Of a stretch of 64,000 nt of DNA, positions 55,299 to 64,000 are shown one piece after another (the first letter of the stretch is position 1; each line of letters opens with the position of its first letter). The stretch lies in contig BSBM01000753.1 in NCBI GenBank assembly GCA_027924585.1, forward strand, positions 21,719,501-21,783,500, written 5' to 3'. Under the pieces are notes generated by a model, which was not told where the DNA came from, did not search any database, and saw only the letters and a program-made list of their open reading frames with translations. The DNA comes from Larix kaempferi (taxonomy: Eukaryota > Streptophyta > Pinopsida > Pinales > Pinaceae). A program made the position numbers and the translations under genes.

Positions 55299-58120
55299 TG
55301 TGGCCAAAGGGAAAGAACATAGATGATGCAGTAGTGATTGGAGAGCAAGAGGGAGGTTTATATAAATTGAAGGGACAACCTGAACATGCCTTGATACATG
55401 AATCCATGGAGCCAAGTGAACTTTGGCATAGAAAACTTTCTCATATGCACTATAGGGAACTTCCAATTGCAAGCAAGGCTGTAGAGGGTCTTCCTGAAAT
55501 CAAGACCAAACATGAAGGTGTTTGCAAAGGATGTGCAAAAGGTAAGAACATTAAGAAGGCTTTCCCAAGCAGTGAAAGCAAGGCAAAAGACATCCTGGAA
55601 ATCATCCACTCATATGTATGTGGTCCTATGTCATCCAGTTCTCTGAGTGGATATGTTTACTATGTCTCATTTATTGATGACTTCTCCAGGAAGACTTGGG
55701 TATACTTCTTGAAGAACAAAGATGAGGTGTTTGATAAATTCAAGGAATTCAAAACCTTGATGGAGAATCAAACTGACAAGAAGATCAAAACATTTAGATC
55801 CGATAATGGTGGAGAATTCACCTCAGGTGACTTCAAGAAGCTTTGTAGTGATTCAGGGATTAAGAGGGAGTTGACTGCTCCTTATAATCCTCAACAGAAT
55901 GGAGTTGCAGAAAGGAAGAACAGAACAATCATGGAAGCAGCAAGGGCAATGCTGCATGACCAGGATCTACCTATGCATCTATGGGAAGAAGCAGCTAGAA
56001 CAACTGTATATGTGCAGAACATAACACCCGACAAGATATTGGACAACAAGACACCAGAAGAGGTCTTTTCTGGTAAGAAACCTCAACTCAGCCATCTCAA
56101 AATATTTGGTTGTCCAGTATACACTCATGTCCCAAAGGAAAAGAGGACTAAACTAGATCCTTCAGGAAAGAAGGGTATCTTTGTGGGTTACAGTGAAAGC
56201 TCGAAGGCTTACAGAATATACTTTCCAGGGTTCAAGAAGATTGATGTCAGCAGGGATGTAACATTTGATGAAAACTCAGCATTCATCAAATCAAGAAAGG
56301 CACCTATCGAAGTTTATGAAGAACCTAAGGAAACTAGATTTCAAGACACTACCATGACTGAAGCAGTTCCAGAAGTTGTTCGTGAGTTTGAAGATCCACA
56401 AGAACCTGTAGATCCACCCCATGAGGATAACTCTCACAAGAGGAAACCTGCGTGGGCTAGAGAGCTCATTCAAGATGCAGAAAGATTTGGCATTCCAGAA
56501 GAAGAACATATAGAAAAGAAGAGAACTAGATCACATACCAGCTATGTTGCTTTACTCTGTGACATTATGAACAAAGAGCCTTCCAGTTATGAAGAAGCAG
56601 CGGAAAAGAAAGAATGGAAGGATGCCATGGTTGAGGAATACCAATCAATAATGAAGAATGATGTTTGGGATGTTGTACCAAGACCTAAAGAGAAGTTTGT
56701 TGTGACTTCTAAATGGATCTACAAAATCAAGCATGCTGCATATGGCAGTGTAGAGAAATACAAAGCAAGATTCGTAGCTCGTGGCTTCTCTCAGAAAGAG
56801 GGAGTAGATTATGAAGAAACTTTTGCACCTGTAGCTAGGTATACTTCCATCAGAATAGTACTCGCCCTGGCTACAACAATAAAATGGAAAATACACCAGA
56901 TGGATGTCAAGACTGCATTCTTGAATGGTGTAGTTGAAGAGGAAGTATATGTGGAGCAACCACTCGATTTTGAAATACATGATAGGGAGTCATATGTGTG
57001 CAGATTGAAGAAAGCCTTGTATGGATTGAAGCAAGCTCCCAGAACCTGGTATGGTAGGATGGATAGTTTCCTATCTAGTTTGGGCTTTACCAAGAGTAAA
57101 GCGGATTCCAACCTTTATTACAAGGTTGAGGAAGGGAATCCTGTGATCCTACTCATGTATGTGGATGACTTATTTGTAACAGAAGATGACAGATTGATTG
57201 CAGATACTAAGAGAAAGCTTGTTGCCAAATTCGATATGAAAGATTTGGGAATGATGCATTATTTCCTAGGTATGGAGGTGTGGCAGAGTGCAGGTGGGAT
57301 CTTCCTTGGTCAAGGGAAGTACACAGTAGATATCCTGAAGAGATTCGGGATGATAGATTGCAAGGCAATGGCCACACCTATGGCATCGAATCTGAAGCTT
57401 CTATGTGATGCTTCATCTGAGCTGGTTGATGTCTCTATGTATCGTCAGATGATTGGGTCCTTGATGTACTTGATGAACACGCGACTAGATATTTGCTTTG
57501 CGATGAACACATTAAGTCAGTTCTTGACAGATCCGAGGAGTGTTCATCTGATTGTTGTAAAGCATGTTCTGAGGTACCTGAAGGGTATAGTGGATTATGG
57601 GCTCAAGTATGAGGTGAATCAAAAGTTTAACCTACAGGGTTATGTTGATTCAGATAAGGCTGGCAGTGCTGTAGATAGGAAGAGCACATCTGGGTGCTGC
57701 TTCAGTATGGGATCAGGTGTGATCTCTTGGTTTAGAAGGAAGCAATCCCGCATAGCACTGAGTATAGCTGAGGCAGAGTATGTTGCAGCCTATTCAGCTG
57801 GTTGTGAGGCAGTATGGCTATGGAAGCTACTGTCTGAGTTATTTGATCTCCCGTTGGATGCTACTGGTATTTTTTGTGATAACCAAAGTTGTGTGAACCT
57901 GTCCAAGAACCCAGTGTTTCATGACAGGTTGAAACACATAGAGATCAAATATCACTATATCAGGGATATGGTGCAGAGAGGAGCTGTGAAGCTCCTGTAT
58001 GTTGCGACGGACGAGCAGATTGCAGATGTGCTGACTAAGCCACTAGCTAGGGTGAATTTCGAGTACTTCAGAGAGAGGCTTGGTGTTCTTCGAATTGATG
58101 ACACTTCAAGGAAGATGTGA
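55280..58120 (+). CDS. pol: Element A pol: integrase, reverse transcriptase, RNase H (946 codons, open)
   Basis: Residues 45-95 are the GAG-pre-integrase and zinc part (H50, H55, C82, C85). The integrase core starts near 105. At 112 a Tyr stands in HSYVCGPM where the copia catalytic Asp (HSDVCGPM) belongs; the other two, D175 (RSDNGGEF) and E211 (NGVAERKNRT), remain. RT spans about 455-700, with KARFVARGFSQKEGVDYEET, HQMDVKTAFLNG and MYVDDLFVT (YVDD near 626). RNase H is about 785-925, with VDSDKAGS (Trp of DSDWAG is Lys), IAEAEYVAA and FCDNQSC. The start shown is only the first ATG after a frameshift; the natural protein began in gag. RT and RNase H look potentially active; integrase should not be. 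Confidence 0.93.
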   Translation: MDGQVLMWPKGKNIDDAVVIGEQEGGLYKLKGQPEHALIHESMEPSELWHRKLSHMHYRELPIASKAVEGLPEIKTKHEGVCKGCAKGKNIKKAFPSSESKAKDILEIIHSYVCGPMSSSSLSGYVYYVSFIDDFSRKTWVYFLKNKDEVFDKFKEFKTLMENQTDKKIKTFRSDNGGEFTSGDFKKLCSDSGIKRELTAPYNPQQNGVAERKNRTIMEAARAMLHDQDLPMHLWEEAARTTVYVQNITPDKILDNKTPEEVFSGKKPQLSHLKIFGCPVYTHVPKEKRTKLDPSGKKGIFVGYSESSKAYRIYFPGFKKIDVSRDVTFDENSAFIKSRKAPIEVYEEPKETRFQDTTMTEAVPEVVREFEDPQEPVDPPHEDNSHKRKPAWARELIQDAERFGIPEEEHIEKKRTRSHTSYVALLCDIMNKEPSSYEEAAEKKEWKDAMVEEYQSIMKNDVWDVVPRPKEKFVVTSKWIYKIKHAAYGSVEKYKARFVARGFSQKEGVDYEETFAPVARYTSIRIVLALATTIKWKIHQMDVKTAFLNGVVEEEVYVEQPLDFEIHDRESYVCRLKKALYGLKQAPRTWYGRMDSFLSSLGFTKSKADSNLYYKVEEGNPVILLMYVDDLFVTEDDRLIADTKRKLVAKFDMKDLGMMHYFLGMEVWQSAGGIFLGQGKYTVDILKRFGMIDCKAMATPMASNLKLLCDASSELVDVSMYRQMIGSLMYLMNTRLDICFAMNTLSQFLTDPRSVHLIVVKHVLRYLKGIVDYGLKYEVNQKFNLQGYVDSDKAGSAVDRKSTSGCCFSMGSGVISWFRRKQSRIALSIAEAEYVAAYSAGCEAVWLWKLLSELFDLPLDATGIFCDNQSCVNLSKNPVFHDRLKHIEIKYHYIRDMVQRGAVKLLYVATDEQIADVLTKPLARVNFEYFRERLGVLRIDDTSRKM

Positions 58121-58224
58121 TGGACATATTTGCTGAAGCCATTCCAAGCATGTTGGAAGGAGGATCCTTCACATGACTGTGGATGTAAGCGCTGGATGAT
58201 GAGCATCAGGATGATGTTCTGGTT

Positions 58225-58700
58225 TCTGCTTTGTATGATTAGTTGGATCATTTTTATATGTATGTATGTATGCATCATGTTGGATGCTGGATATGATCAG
58301 TTAGATCATTTATATGTATATGTATGTACGCATCATGTTGGATGTTGGATATGATCAGTTGGATCATTTATATGTATATGTATGTACGCATCATGTTGGA
58401 TGCTGGATATGATCAGTTGGATCATTTATATGTATGTATGCATCATGTTGGATGCTGGATATGATCGGTTGGATCATGTGTATGTATTTTGTATAAGCAT
58501 CATGTTGGATGCTTGGACCATGTATCTGTATATGTATCAGGTGGATACATTGTATGATCAGGTATATCATGTATGTTGATATGTATCATGTATTTGTATT
58601 TGTATCAGGTGGATACACTAAATGATTAGATGGATCATGTATGATGATATGTATCAGGAATATACTTGGTATGCATCAGGTAGATGCATTGTATGATTAG
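58225..58700. repeat. Element A 3' tandem array 1
   Basis: About five units of ~60 bp with 'gcatcatgttggatgctgga', 'tatgatcagttggatcattt' and 'atatgtatatgtatg', followed by 'tgtatcaggtggatacatt' units. Small ORFs on both strands (58130-58354, 58382-58579) are readings of the repeat. Confidence 0.9.
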
Positions 58701-58834
58701 GATGATCATGGATGACGAGCTTAAGGATGTTGCTCCAGATGACATGCAATAGGATGTTGCAGTGATAATGATCAGGATGATGTATGGTGAGTATCAGGTT
58801 GATACTCTATGGCTGTGGAACAGGTTGTGCAAAT

Positions 58835-59345
58835 AAGCATGTAATTTGTGCCCTGGGAGATTTGCAGATAGTCTTTCGAGGTTTTTCCTATGGCATGTAA
58901 TTTGTACCCTGGGATATTTGGCAAATGCTCTTTCGAGGTTTTGCTTGGGAGTACATATAATTTGTTCCCTTGGAGATTTGCAGATAGTCTTTCGAGGTTT
59001 TGCCTATGGCATGTAATTTGTGCCTTGGGATATCTGGTAGATGCTCTTTCGAGGTTTTGTCCTATGGCTGTAATTTGTGCCCTGGGAGATCCGATAGGTT
59101 GAGCTGTGTGCTCGTAATCAGTCCTGGGATGCTCTTTCGAGGTTTTTCCATGACCACATGTAATTTGTGCCCTGGGAGATCCGATAGGTTGAGCCTTGTG
59201 CTCATAATCAATCCTGGGATGCTCTTTCGAGGTTTGTGGTGACCACATGTAATTTGTGCCCTGGGAGATCCGATAGGTTGAGCCTTGTGCTCGTAATCAG
59301 TCCTGGGATTCTCTTTCGAGGTTTTGTGGTGGGTTCACATGTAAT
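58835..59345. repeat. Element A 3' tandem array 2
   Basis: Seven to eight units with 'gctctttcgaggttttg', 'catgtaatttgtgccctggg' and 'agatccgataggttgagc', shared in order with B 35740-36330. ORF 59248-58772 on the minus strand is a reading of the repeat. Confidence 0.9.
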
Positions 59346-59669
59346 AAGTACTGGAGATCTGGACAGGATGAAAAAGGCCTCAGATGCTCTTTAGGGTTCT
59401 TGCTAGTCAAGAGACTCTTTTAAGGTCTTGTGATGCACGTAATAAGTCCTAAGATTTCCACAGTATGGCCAGTGATGATGAAGACCTGCAGGTGGTGGGC
59501 CTACATCCAGTATGAAAAAGGACTGGCTCTGTAGAACTTCCTATGACGAGTAGAGTCAGAGATTGGTTGAGATAGCAGAAGTAGTGACGATGATGATGAC
59601 GATGCATCGATGATGATGATCCGGAGAGGAAGACTTGTCTAGCAGATATGTGTCGAGAAATACCTTCCT

Positions 59670-59682
59670 AGTTAAGAGGGAG
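59670..59682 (+). other. Element A polypurine tract
   Basis: AGTTAAGAGGGAG directly before the 3' LTR. Confidence 0.9.
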
Positions 59683-60287
59683 TGTTGATGTATATGTAAC
59701 TTTGGAACGTATTTCATCTATGTATTTCATATATATTTATTGTATCCTTATTAGAGATGTGTTATTCCTCTATATGGAAGTGTCGTCATGTGGATTGAAA
59801 AGTGTCGCAAGTGTGTGTACTTGCCGATGGGTTATTAGACCACCATGTGTGGGGTTGGCCCTGAATTATATATTATATTGTGGATGTACCTAGCTAGACA
59901 AGTCGGCCCCATAAGGTCACTGGGAAAACATGTTAGTATAAATAGAGACCAGGGGATCTCTATTTAGATCATTCGGAAAGTTATCTCTCTCTCACTCATA
60001 AAGTGGCGCAACAGTGAGGAGGAGGATCATCTGCTTCTAGGAGACTATCTCAAGTGTATTTTGGTTGTACTTTGGTTGAGCCATTGCTGTCTCTATCTCT
60101 AAGGAAGTTGTGGGGTTTTTCACCTTAGGGTTTTCCCCACGGAAACTTTGTGTCTCTTGTCTCTCATGCTTTTGATTCTTGTGATGCTTGTCATGCTTAT
60201 TGTGATTGTTATGCATTGATATACTGTATATGTTATTCTCTTAGTGAAGATCCTAGAGTATTGTGAATTAATGCTCAAAATTTAACA
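59683..60287 (+). repeat. Element A 3' LTR
   Basis: 605 bp, TGTTGATG...TTTAACA, TATAAATA at 59937-59944. About twenty differences from the 5' LTR by eye, apart from a 13-bp indel. Confidence 0.93.
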
Positions 60288-60292
60288 GAGTG

Positions 60293-61375
60293 TTGGTGGT
60301 TTGGCCTTCCATCAATTTCTCAGCTTCACACCCTACTGAGATGTGCTCAATTTCTGCTTCCTGGTGAGGCTCTAGGGGTGAGTGTAAATCTGAATTATGT
60401 TCTTCCTTTAGATCATATCCAAAAGATGTCTCACCTTCATCAATCTGTCCCATTTCTTCTACACTTGTTTTGAATCAACCATTAAAATACCGAGAGTGAT
60501 TTTACCTCCCTCATCACCAATAATCAAGTGTTTGACTGCTAGATCTTCTACTATGCATTGACCTTCTTCATCCACTTATTGGAGTAATGGGGCACCAAGA
60601 AGGTCATCTTGGTCATTTCTTTCCAAGAGACTTGATGTCTCTCCACATTGTGTGGTGCTCAAATCACAACCTTTGGATTTCCTTCTTGAAGAAAAACCAA
60701 ACTAGCTCGCAATGCTTGGCCCTACAAGTGGCCTTGAGGAAACTTCCTTCTTGATTCCTTTTCCCTGAGATTGGGATGGATCCATATGTAGGGATGCAAA
60801 TTCATCTTTATTTTTTTTTACTTCTTCTCCACCAGAAGAACTAGATGGCTCTTGGTTTCCTCCCTTGATTTTTCCTGGTTGTGTGGACACATCTTTATTC
60901 CTCCCTTCTATCTTAGCTCCTAGGGGTAAAGATCTTGCCTTGACTTCTTTGCACACACCATCAACCATATGTGCAATCCTTCTTTTGCTATCACTATTGT
61001 AGGGGTCTTTGAACAAACTTTGAATTTCTAAATCACAATAGTCTCTAAAGGTTAGGGACTTCTGAACCTCCTTCTTCAAGGCAGAGTACTCCATGAAGTA
61101 CTCATAGGATTTCTTAGGGTTACCTATTTTGAGTATTCCTTCATAATCCCCATTAGTCACAAGCAGGTCATTTACTATGCTCTCTTCAAACATTTTTTCA
61201 TCGAGAAAATCATGTTCAAATTTGTGCAAATAAGAATTTCCAACAGGGGTTAAAGGCTCCTCTTCATATGGCTCAAAAATAAATTCTTCTTCTTCACTGA
61301 CTCGTAGGAGCCACATTTTGCCTCTATGAGAAGATCTTCATTCTTCCTTCCATCAGTGAGATTATTTATTTCCAT
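60293..61375 (-). pseudogene. Element G long ORF, 5' half (unknown function)
   Basis: The ORF starts at an ATG at 61375, about 17 bases after the primer-binding site (MEINNLTDGRKNEDLLIEAK). It shifts frame near 61310 and continues as a 204-codon open piece (61316-60702). The protein is acidic at first (SEEEEFIFEPYEEEPLTP), then HKFEHDFLDEKMFEESIVND, SYEYFMEYSALKKEVQKSLT, and a Ser/Gly/Lys-rich linker. After two stops it runs on to GCEAEKLMEGQTTNT at the A insertion, and in the same frame into 53018. The start so close to the primer site argues for an element-owned gag-type gene, but no gag signature is recognised. Function unknown. Confidence 0.6.
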
Positions 61376-61391
61376 AGGGGTGGATGAAAGT

Positions 61392-61403
61392 GCTCTGATA
61401 CCA
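61392..61403 (-). other. Element G primer-binding site
   Basis: Minus strand TGGTATCAGAGC, an exact initiator tRNA-Met site, one base after the 5' LTR end (61405). Confidence 0.9.
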
Positions 61404-61404
61404 C

Positions 61405-63576
61405 TGTAATATCCTTGGGAAGATTCAACAAAGATATTAACTCCCTCCAAAAACTTTTATGAATTTTACTAGTAAAATTTCTGTCAAATTCTCGAACAGT
61501 GCAGGAGGTAAGTGAGGGGTACTGAGGTAAGGAATGAGGATGGGGGGATGAATTTTTAATTCTGGAAAACATATGAGGTTAGGTGGAGCATCAGTTCAGG
61601 AGATCATCTCAGATTTGTTTTATGCACAAGGTACCAATACCATTCACTTTTCAACATAGAGCGAGTTTATGCCTACTTCGAGGCTTCCTGGGAAGCTAGC
61701 ATATGCATACTGCACAGGTGGAAATACTGGAAGTTAATAATAGAGGTATTATCAGTCAAATGAGTTTTGTTTATGTTCAGTAAAGTGTTCGAGCATATTT
61801 GGGAGATTTTATGAAGAATTGGGTTTCTTGGGCTCTCCCGAGATTGCTGAGCTAGTATTTTTCTTAACATTCCAGAAAGGGCCGAAATGATTCCAAATTA
61901 TGAATTTTAGGACTGATATGGATACTAGAATGAGTTAAGGACCTTCTCCAACTAACAGAATATAAAAATAGTTCTTAGAATGGAAATGGCAGTGAAAGTG
62001 GTAAAACTAGTCTAGAATTGACATCAATCTAACTAGTCTTGCATTTTAACTTCACAAACTACTTTAAGAAACCAAAAAATCTATTCTGATATTAATTTAG
62101 ACTCTGATATAACATGTTACACACATAAAACTTGAAATATGAATTTCAGAACATTTCTACTTTCATTAATTGCTTGTTTCTTAAATGACAATGCCTCACA
62201 GGATAATCTTCGGTTACAATCAGTGAGAGAATAGAGAAGAGAAGGAAGTAGTTACTATGGCTCTATTCTGGAAGTGAATATCAGTCCATCGACAGATTAT
62301 ATGGCTGATATTTCTGCACTCAGAGTGGCTTATTTTCAAATGGGCGCCATCATCAACTAGCTCTCTTCTTCAGTGGAATCACCTCCAAATCTAGCTGTGG
62401 GAGTAGTAGAAGTGAAGAAGAGTGGAGAATGGTTATGATATTTGATCTTTGGAATTTAGAAGCCACTAATCTATGCAAATATCATCTTCTGTAGTTCACT
62501 GGAGGTCTTGGGCACACCTCTCCATAACTATCTTCATCCACTAGTGTTCCTTCACCGAATCTAGCTGCAAATCTTCTCCAATGGTAGCCTCTTCTTCAAT
62601 CTGACATTAAATCTCCATGGCTGAACTGCATTGAATGTTATTGGCTGTAATATTGCTTGTTGGACCTGCATAACACTCATAGGAAACTCATAATCCCTTG
62701 GGGCACATCACCCAAGAGGAATAGTTGAGGCACAACACTCTACATATGAGTAGCTCAGAGCTCTCATTCACAAATTACAAAATGATCAAAAGTTCTCAAA
62801 TAGAGTTGGTTGGATACTTTTATAAAATTCATGATGACCTGCTGCACAAGTTCTTGGCTTGGTGACCTGTGAGAGTAGGTTACCCACTTGCCCATTCTAC
62901 TCCAAAGCCAAGAGGGTACATTCCTTGAGGAGAAAGGAAACTTTTCTGCTTTCTCCACTTTCCTTCTTTTGCATTCCTTCACTGAATTGGCAAGTGCACC
63001 CTAGGGAGATTTTTCTACACTTGTTGCTTTCCTTTCTGACTGTTTTTCTTGTTTTATTCCACTTTATTCACTTTCCTCTTTTCTGCTTTTGTCTGATTTT
63101 GCCAGCTTTTGTCAGTTTCCTTCTTGGTTCACCTTGCCAACTTGTCTCCATTAGATTCCTTAGATTTTCTGAAGTTTATCACTTAAGCAAGTGTGGCCTA
63201 CTTGTCCAATTCGAATTTCCTATCCAAGTCATCAACCACTTGGCACATTTATTAGTAATAAACATTTAAATGACAATAATACAACTCAAAAATAATTTAG
63301 CTAAGCAATTAATTAATTATCCAGTAATTAATTAACTACTATGGTGTAATTGCCTCAAAACTTCCCCAATTAATTAATTTCTCAATTAATTAATAAATCA
63401 CCTTAGCACTTGAATTGGGGTTAATAACTTCATGGGGCCCCCTCCTTATCCATTTAATTCTTCAAATTCACCCTTAGGAATCTTCCATCATCCATCCATT
63501 AATTATTTAAGTAATGCCTAGGTGACTTAGGCTAAAATCATCCCCATGGACCATATGAAAATTTGGGAACATGACA
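61405..63576 (-). repeat. Element G 5' LTR (2172 bp)
   Basis: Pair of 48733-50906, minus orientation. ORFs inside (for example 62859-63269) are not supported as genes. Confidence 0.93.
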
Positions 63577-63581
63577 GTTTG

Positions 63582-63850
63582 GGATTTGCTACAGTACTCT
63601 ACCAGTCATCTATTGTGACAATCAGAGTGCTATCAAGATTTCTACATATCCGGTTCTGAGACAAAGAACCAAACATATTGAGATACACATGCATTACATT
63701 CGAGGATTGGTGCATGATCGTATCATCACACTGCTTTATTGTCCTATAGAAGAGAAGATTGCAGATATTTTCACCAATAATGTTTTGGTGAAGAAGTTCA
63801 CTTACCTCCGATCCCTTCTTAGGGGGGTGAGTGATACCTTGGCTGATTAG
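63582..63850 (+). pseudogene. Element F RNase H, 3' part, after G
   Basis: The frame interrupted at 48732 resumes after the second GTTTG. It reads VIYCDNQSAIKISTYPVLRQ (catalytic Asp), RTKHIEIHMHYIRGLVHDRI and EEKIADIFTNNVLVKKFTYL, the usual C-terminus of copia RNase H, ending at TAG 63848-63850. Joined with 48339-48732 it makes a complete domain. Confidence 0.9.
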
Positions 63851-64000
63851 ATTTTTACAGTCTATCCTGAGGGGGGGTTTTGTTCCCACTGGGTTTTCCA
63901 TCTTTCCTCACATTTTATTTAGATTTTAGTACAGGGTGACCTTTGGTCTCAGTAACCAGGGCCTTTTTTTCAGTTATATTTCCTCATAGTATGGCTTAAG
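63851..64000 (+). other. Element F 3' tail up to the window edge
   Basis: It resembles C's 3' tail: 'cagggtgacctttggtctca' against C's 'tgggtgacctttggtcctag', then 'taaccagggcc' and finally 'tatggcttaag', where C reads 'ggatggattaagg' and its G-run. The polypurine tract and 3' LTR should follow directly beyond the window. Confidence 0.75.

Larger units (their letters stand above)
53019..60287 (+). mobile_element. Element A: well preserved copia retrotransposon inserted in G
   Basis: LTRs 53019-53610 (592 bp) and 59683-60287 (605 bp), perfect GAGTG duplications (53014-53018, 60288-60292). Order: primer site, leader, gag, zinc knuckle, protease, integrase, RT, RNase H, two tandem arrays, polypurine tract. 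The integrase-RT-RNase H part is open for 946 codons. Gag and protease carry a few stops and shifts, and the first catalytic Asp of integrase is Tyr. It shares LTR ends, arrays and polypurine tract with B, so the two are subfamilies of one element. Confidence 0.95.
48733..63576 (-). mobile_element. Element G: large-LTR retrotransposon without polymerase, inserted in F
   Basis: LTRs of 2174 bp (48733-50906) and 2172 bp (61405-63576) begin TGTCATGTTCCC on the minus strand and end GGATATTACA. Perfect GTTTG duplications lie at 48728-48732 and 63577-63581. The primer-binding site abuts the right LTR, so transcription runs right to left. The internal region is only about 3.2 kb after removing A. 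It encodes one long degenerate ORF and no protease, RT, RNase H or integrase that I can see. This matches non-autonomous large elements (LARD-like) except for the conserved ORF. LTRs agree at about 95% over a 240-bp sample. Confidence 0.9.
43913..64000 (+). mobile_element. Element F: copia retrotransposon, split by G and cut by the window end
   Basis: The 5' LTR is 43913-44635, followed by a primer-binding site, gag, protease, integrase, RT and RNase H in copia order. RNase H is split at 48732 by G and resumes at 63577 in frame, ending at 63850. The 3' tail matches C's 3' tail and stops at the window edge at '...ggcttaag', where C has its polypurine tract, so the 3' LTR should begin just past 64000. 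Coding frames hold about ten stops and shifts. F is the same family as C and supplies the domains that C lacks. Confidence 0.9.

Noticed and set aside
58772-59248. 158-codon minus-strand ORF with repeated SKEHPR-like words
   Set aside because: It is the reverse reading of A's tandem array 2.
62859-63269. 136-codon ORF in the right LTR of G
   Set aside because: Its counterpart in the other LTR (50378-50599) is shorter and frame-broken; it is Phe/Leu-rich by composition with no conserved motif.

Overview
This is a repeat-dominated stretch of a plant nuclear genome. The evidence is Ty1/copia and Ty3/gypsy retrotransposons with plant-type primer-binding sites (TGGTATCAGAGC for initiator tRNA-Met; a tRNA-Asp-like site in one element), deep LTR nesting, a tandem satellite and GT-AG introns. 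I see no host gene, tRNA or rRNA. A large land-plant genome is likely, but the species cannot be read from the sequence. I name the elements A to G for reference.

Left part (1-43345). Two old LTR fragments and a ~165-bp tandem repeat lead into a ~350-bp satellite (1946-3742 and 41774-43345). The satellite is split by D (3743-41768), an old Ty3/gypsy element of about 12.2 kb once its inserts are removed. D carries gag, protease, a second gag-like stretch, RT-RNase H-integrase and a long extra ORF after integrase. Three things sit inside D: a solo LTR (6346-6953); E (9373-23793), a 14.4-kb putative DNA transposon; and C (28891-39637, minus strand), a copia element lacking integrase and RT. C in turn contains B (30060-37189), a chimeric, internally rearranged copia element.

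Right part (43346-64000). F, a copia element of the same family as C, starts at 43913 and runs off the window near its polypurine tract. Its RNase H is split by G (48733-63576, minus strand), a retrotransposon with 2.17-kb LTRs and one long ORF of unknown function but no polymerase. G is interrupted by A (53019-60287), the best preserved copia element, with a 946-codon integrase-RT-RNase H ORF. A and B belong to one family.

Target-site duplications support the nesting: exact for A (GAGTG), B (GTTGC), G (GTTTG) and the solo LTR (ACAAT), and 4/5 for C and D. Reading frames resume across A in G, C in D, and G in F. LTR divergence judged by eye fits the nesting order: D about 87% identical, C about 96%, B about 98%; G about 95%, A about 96-97%.

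The least familiar item is E. It has ~35-bp imperfect terminal inverted repeats, clusters of the palindrome CCTCGATCGAGG near both ends, and two convergent intron-containing genes. One gene looks transposase-like; the other I do not recognise. G's long ORF, D's post-integrase ORF and the intron-like sequence inside B are the other candidates for something little described. Apart from parts of A, all coding regions are degenerate.
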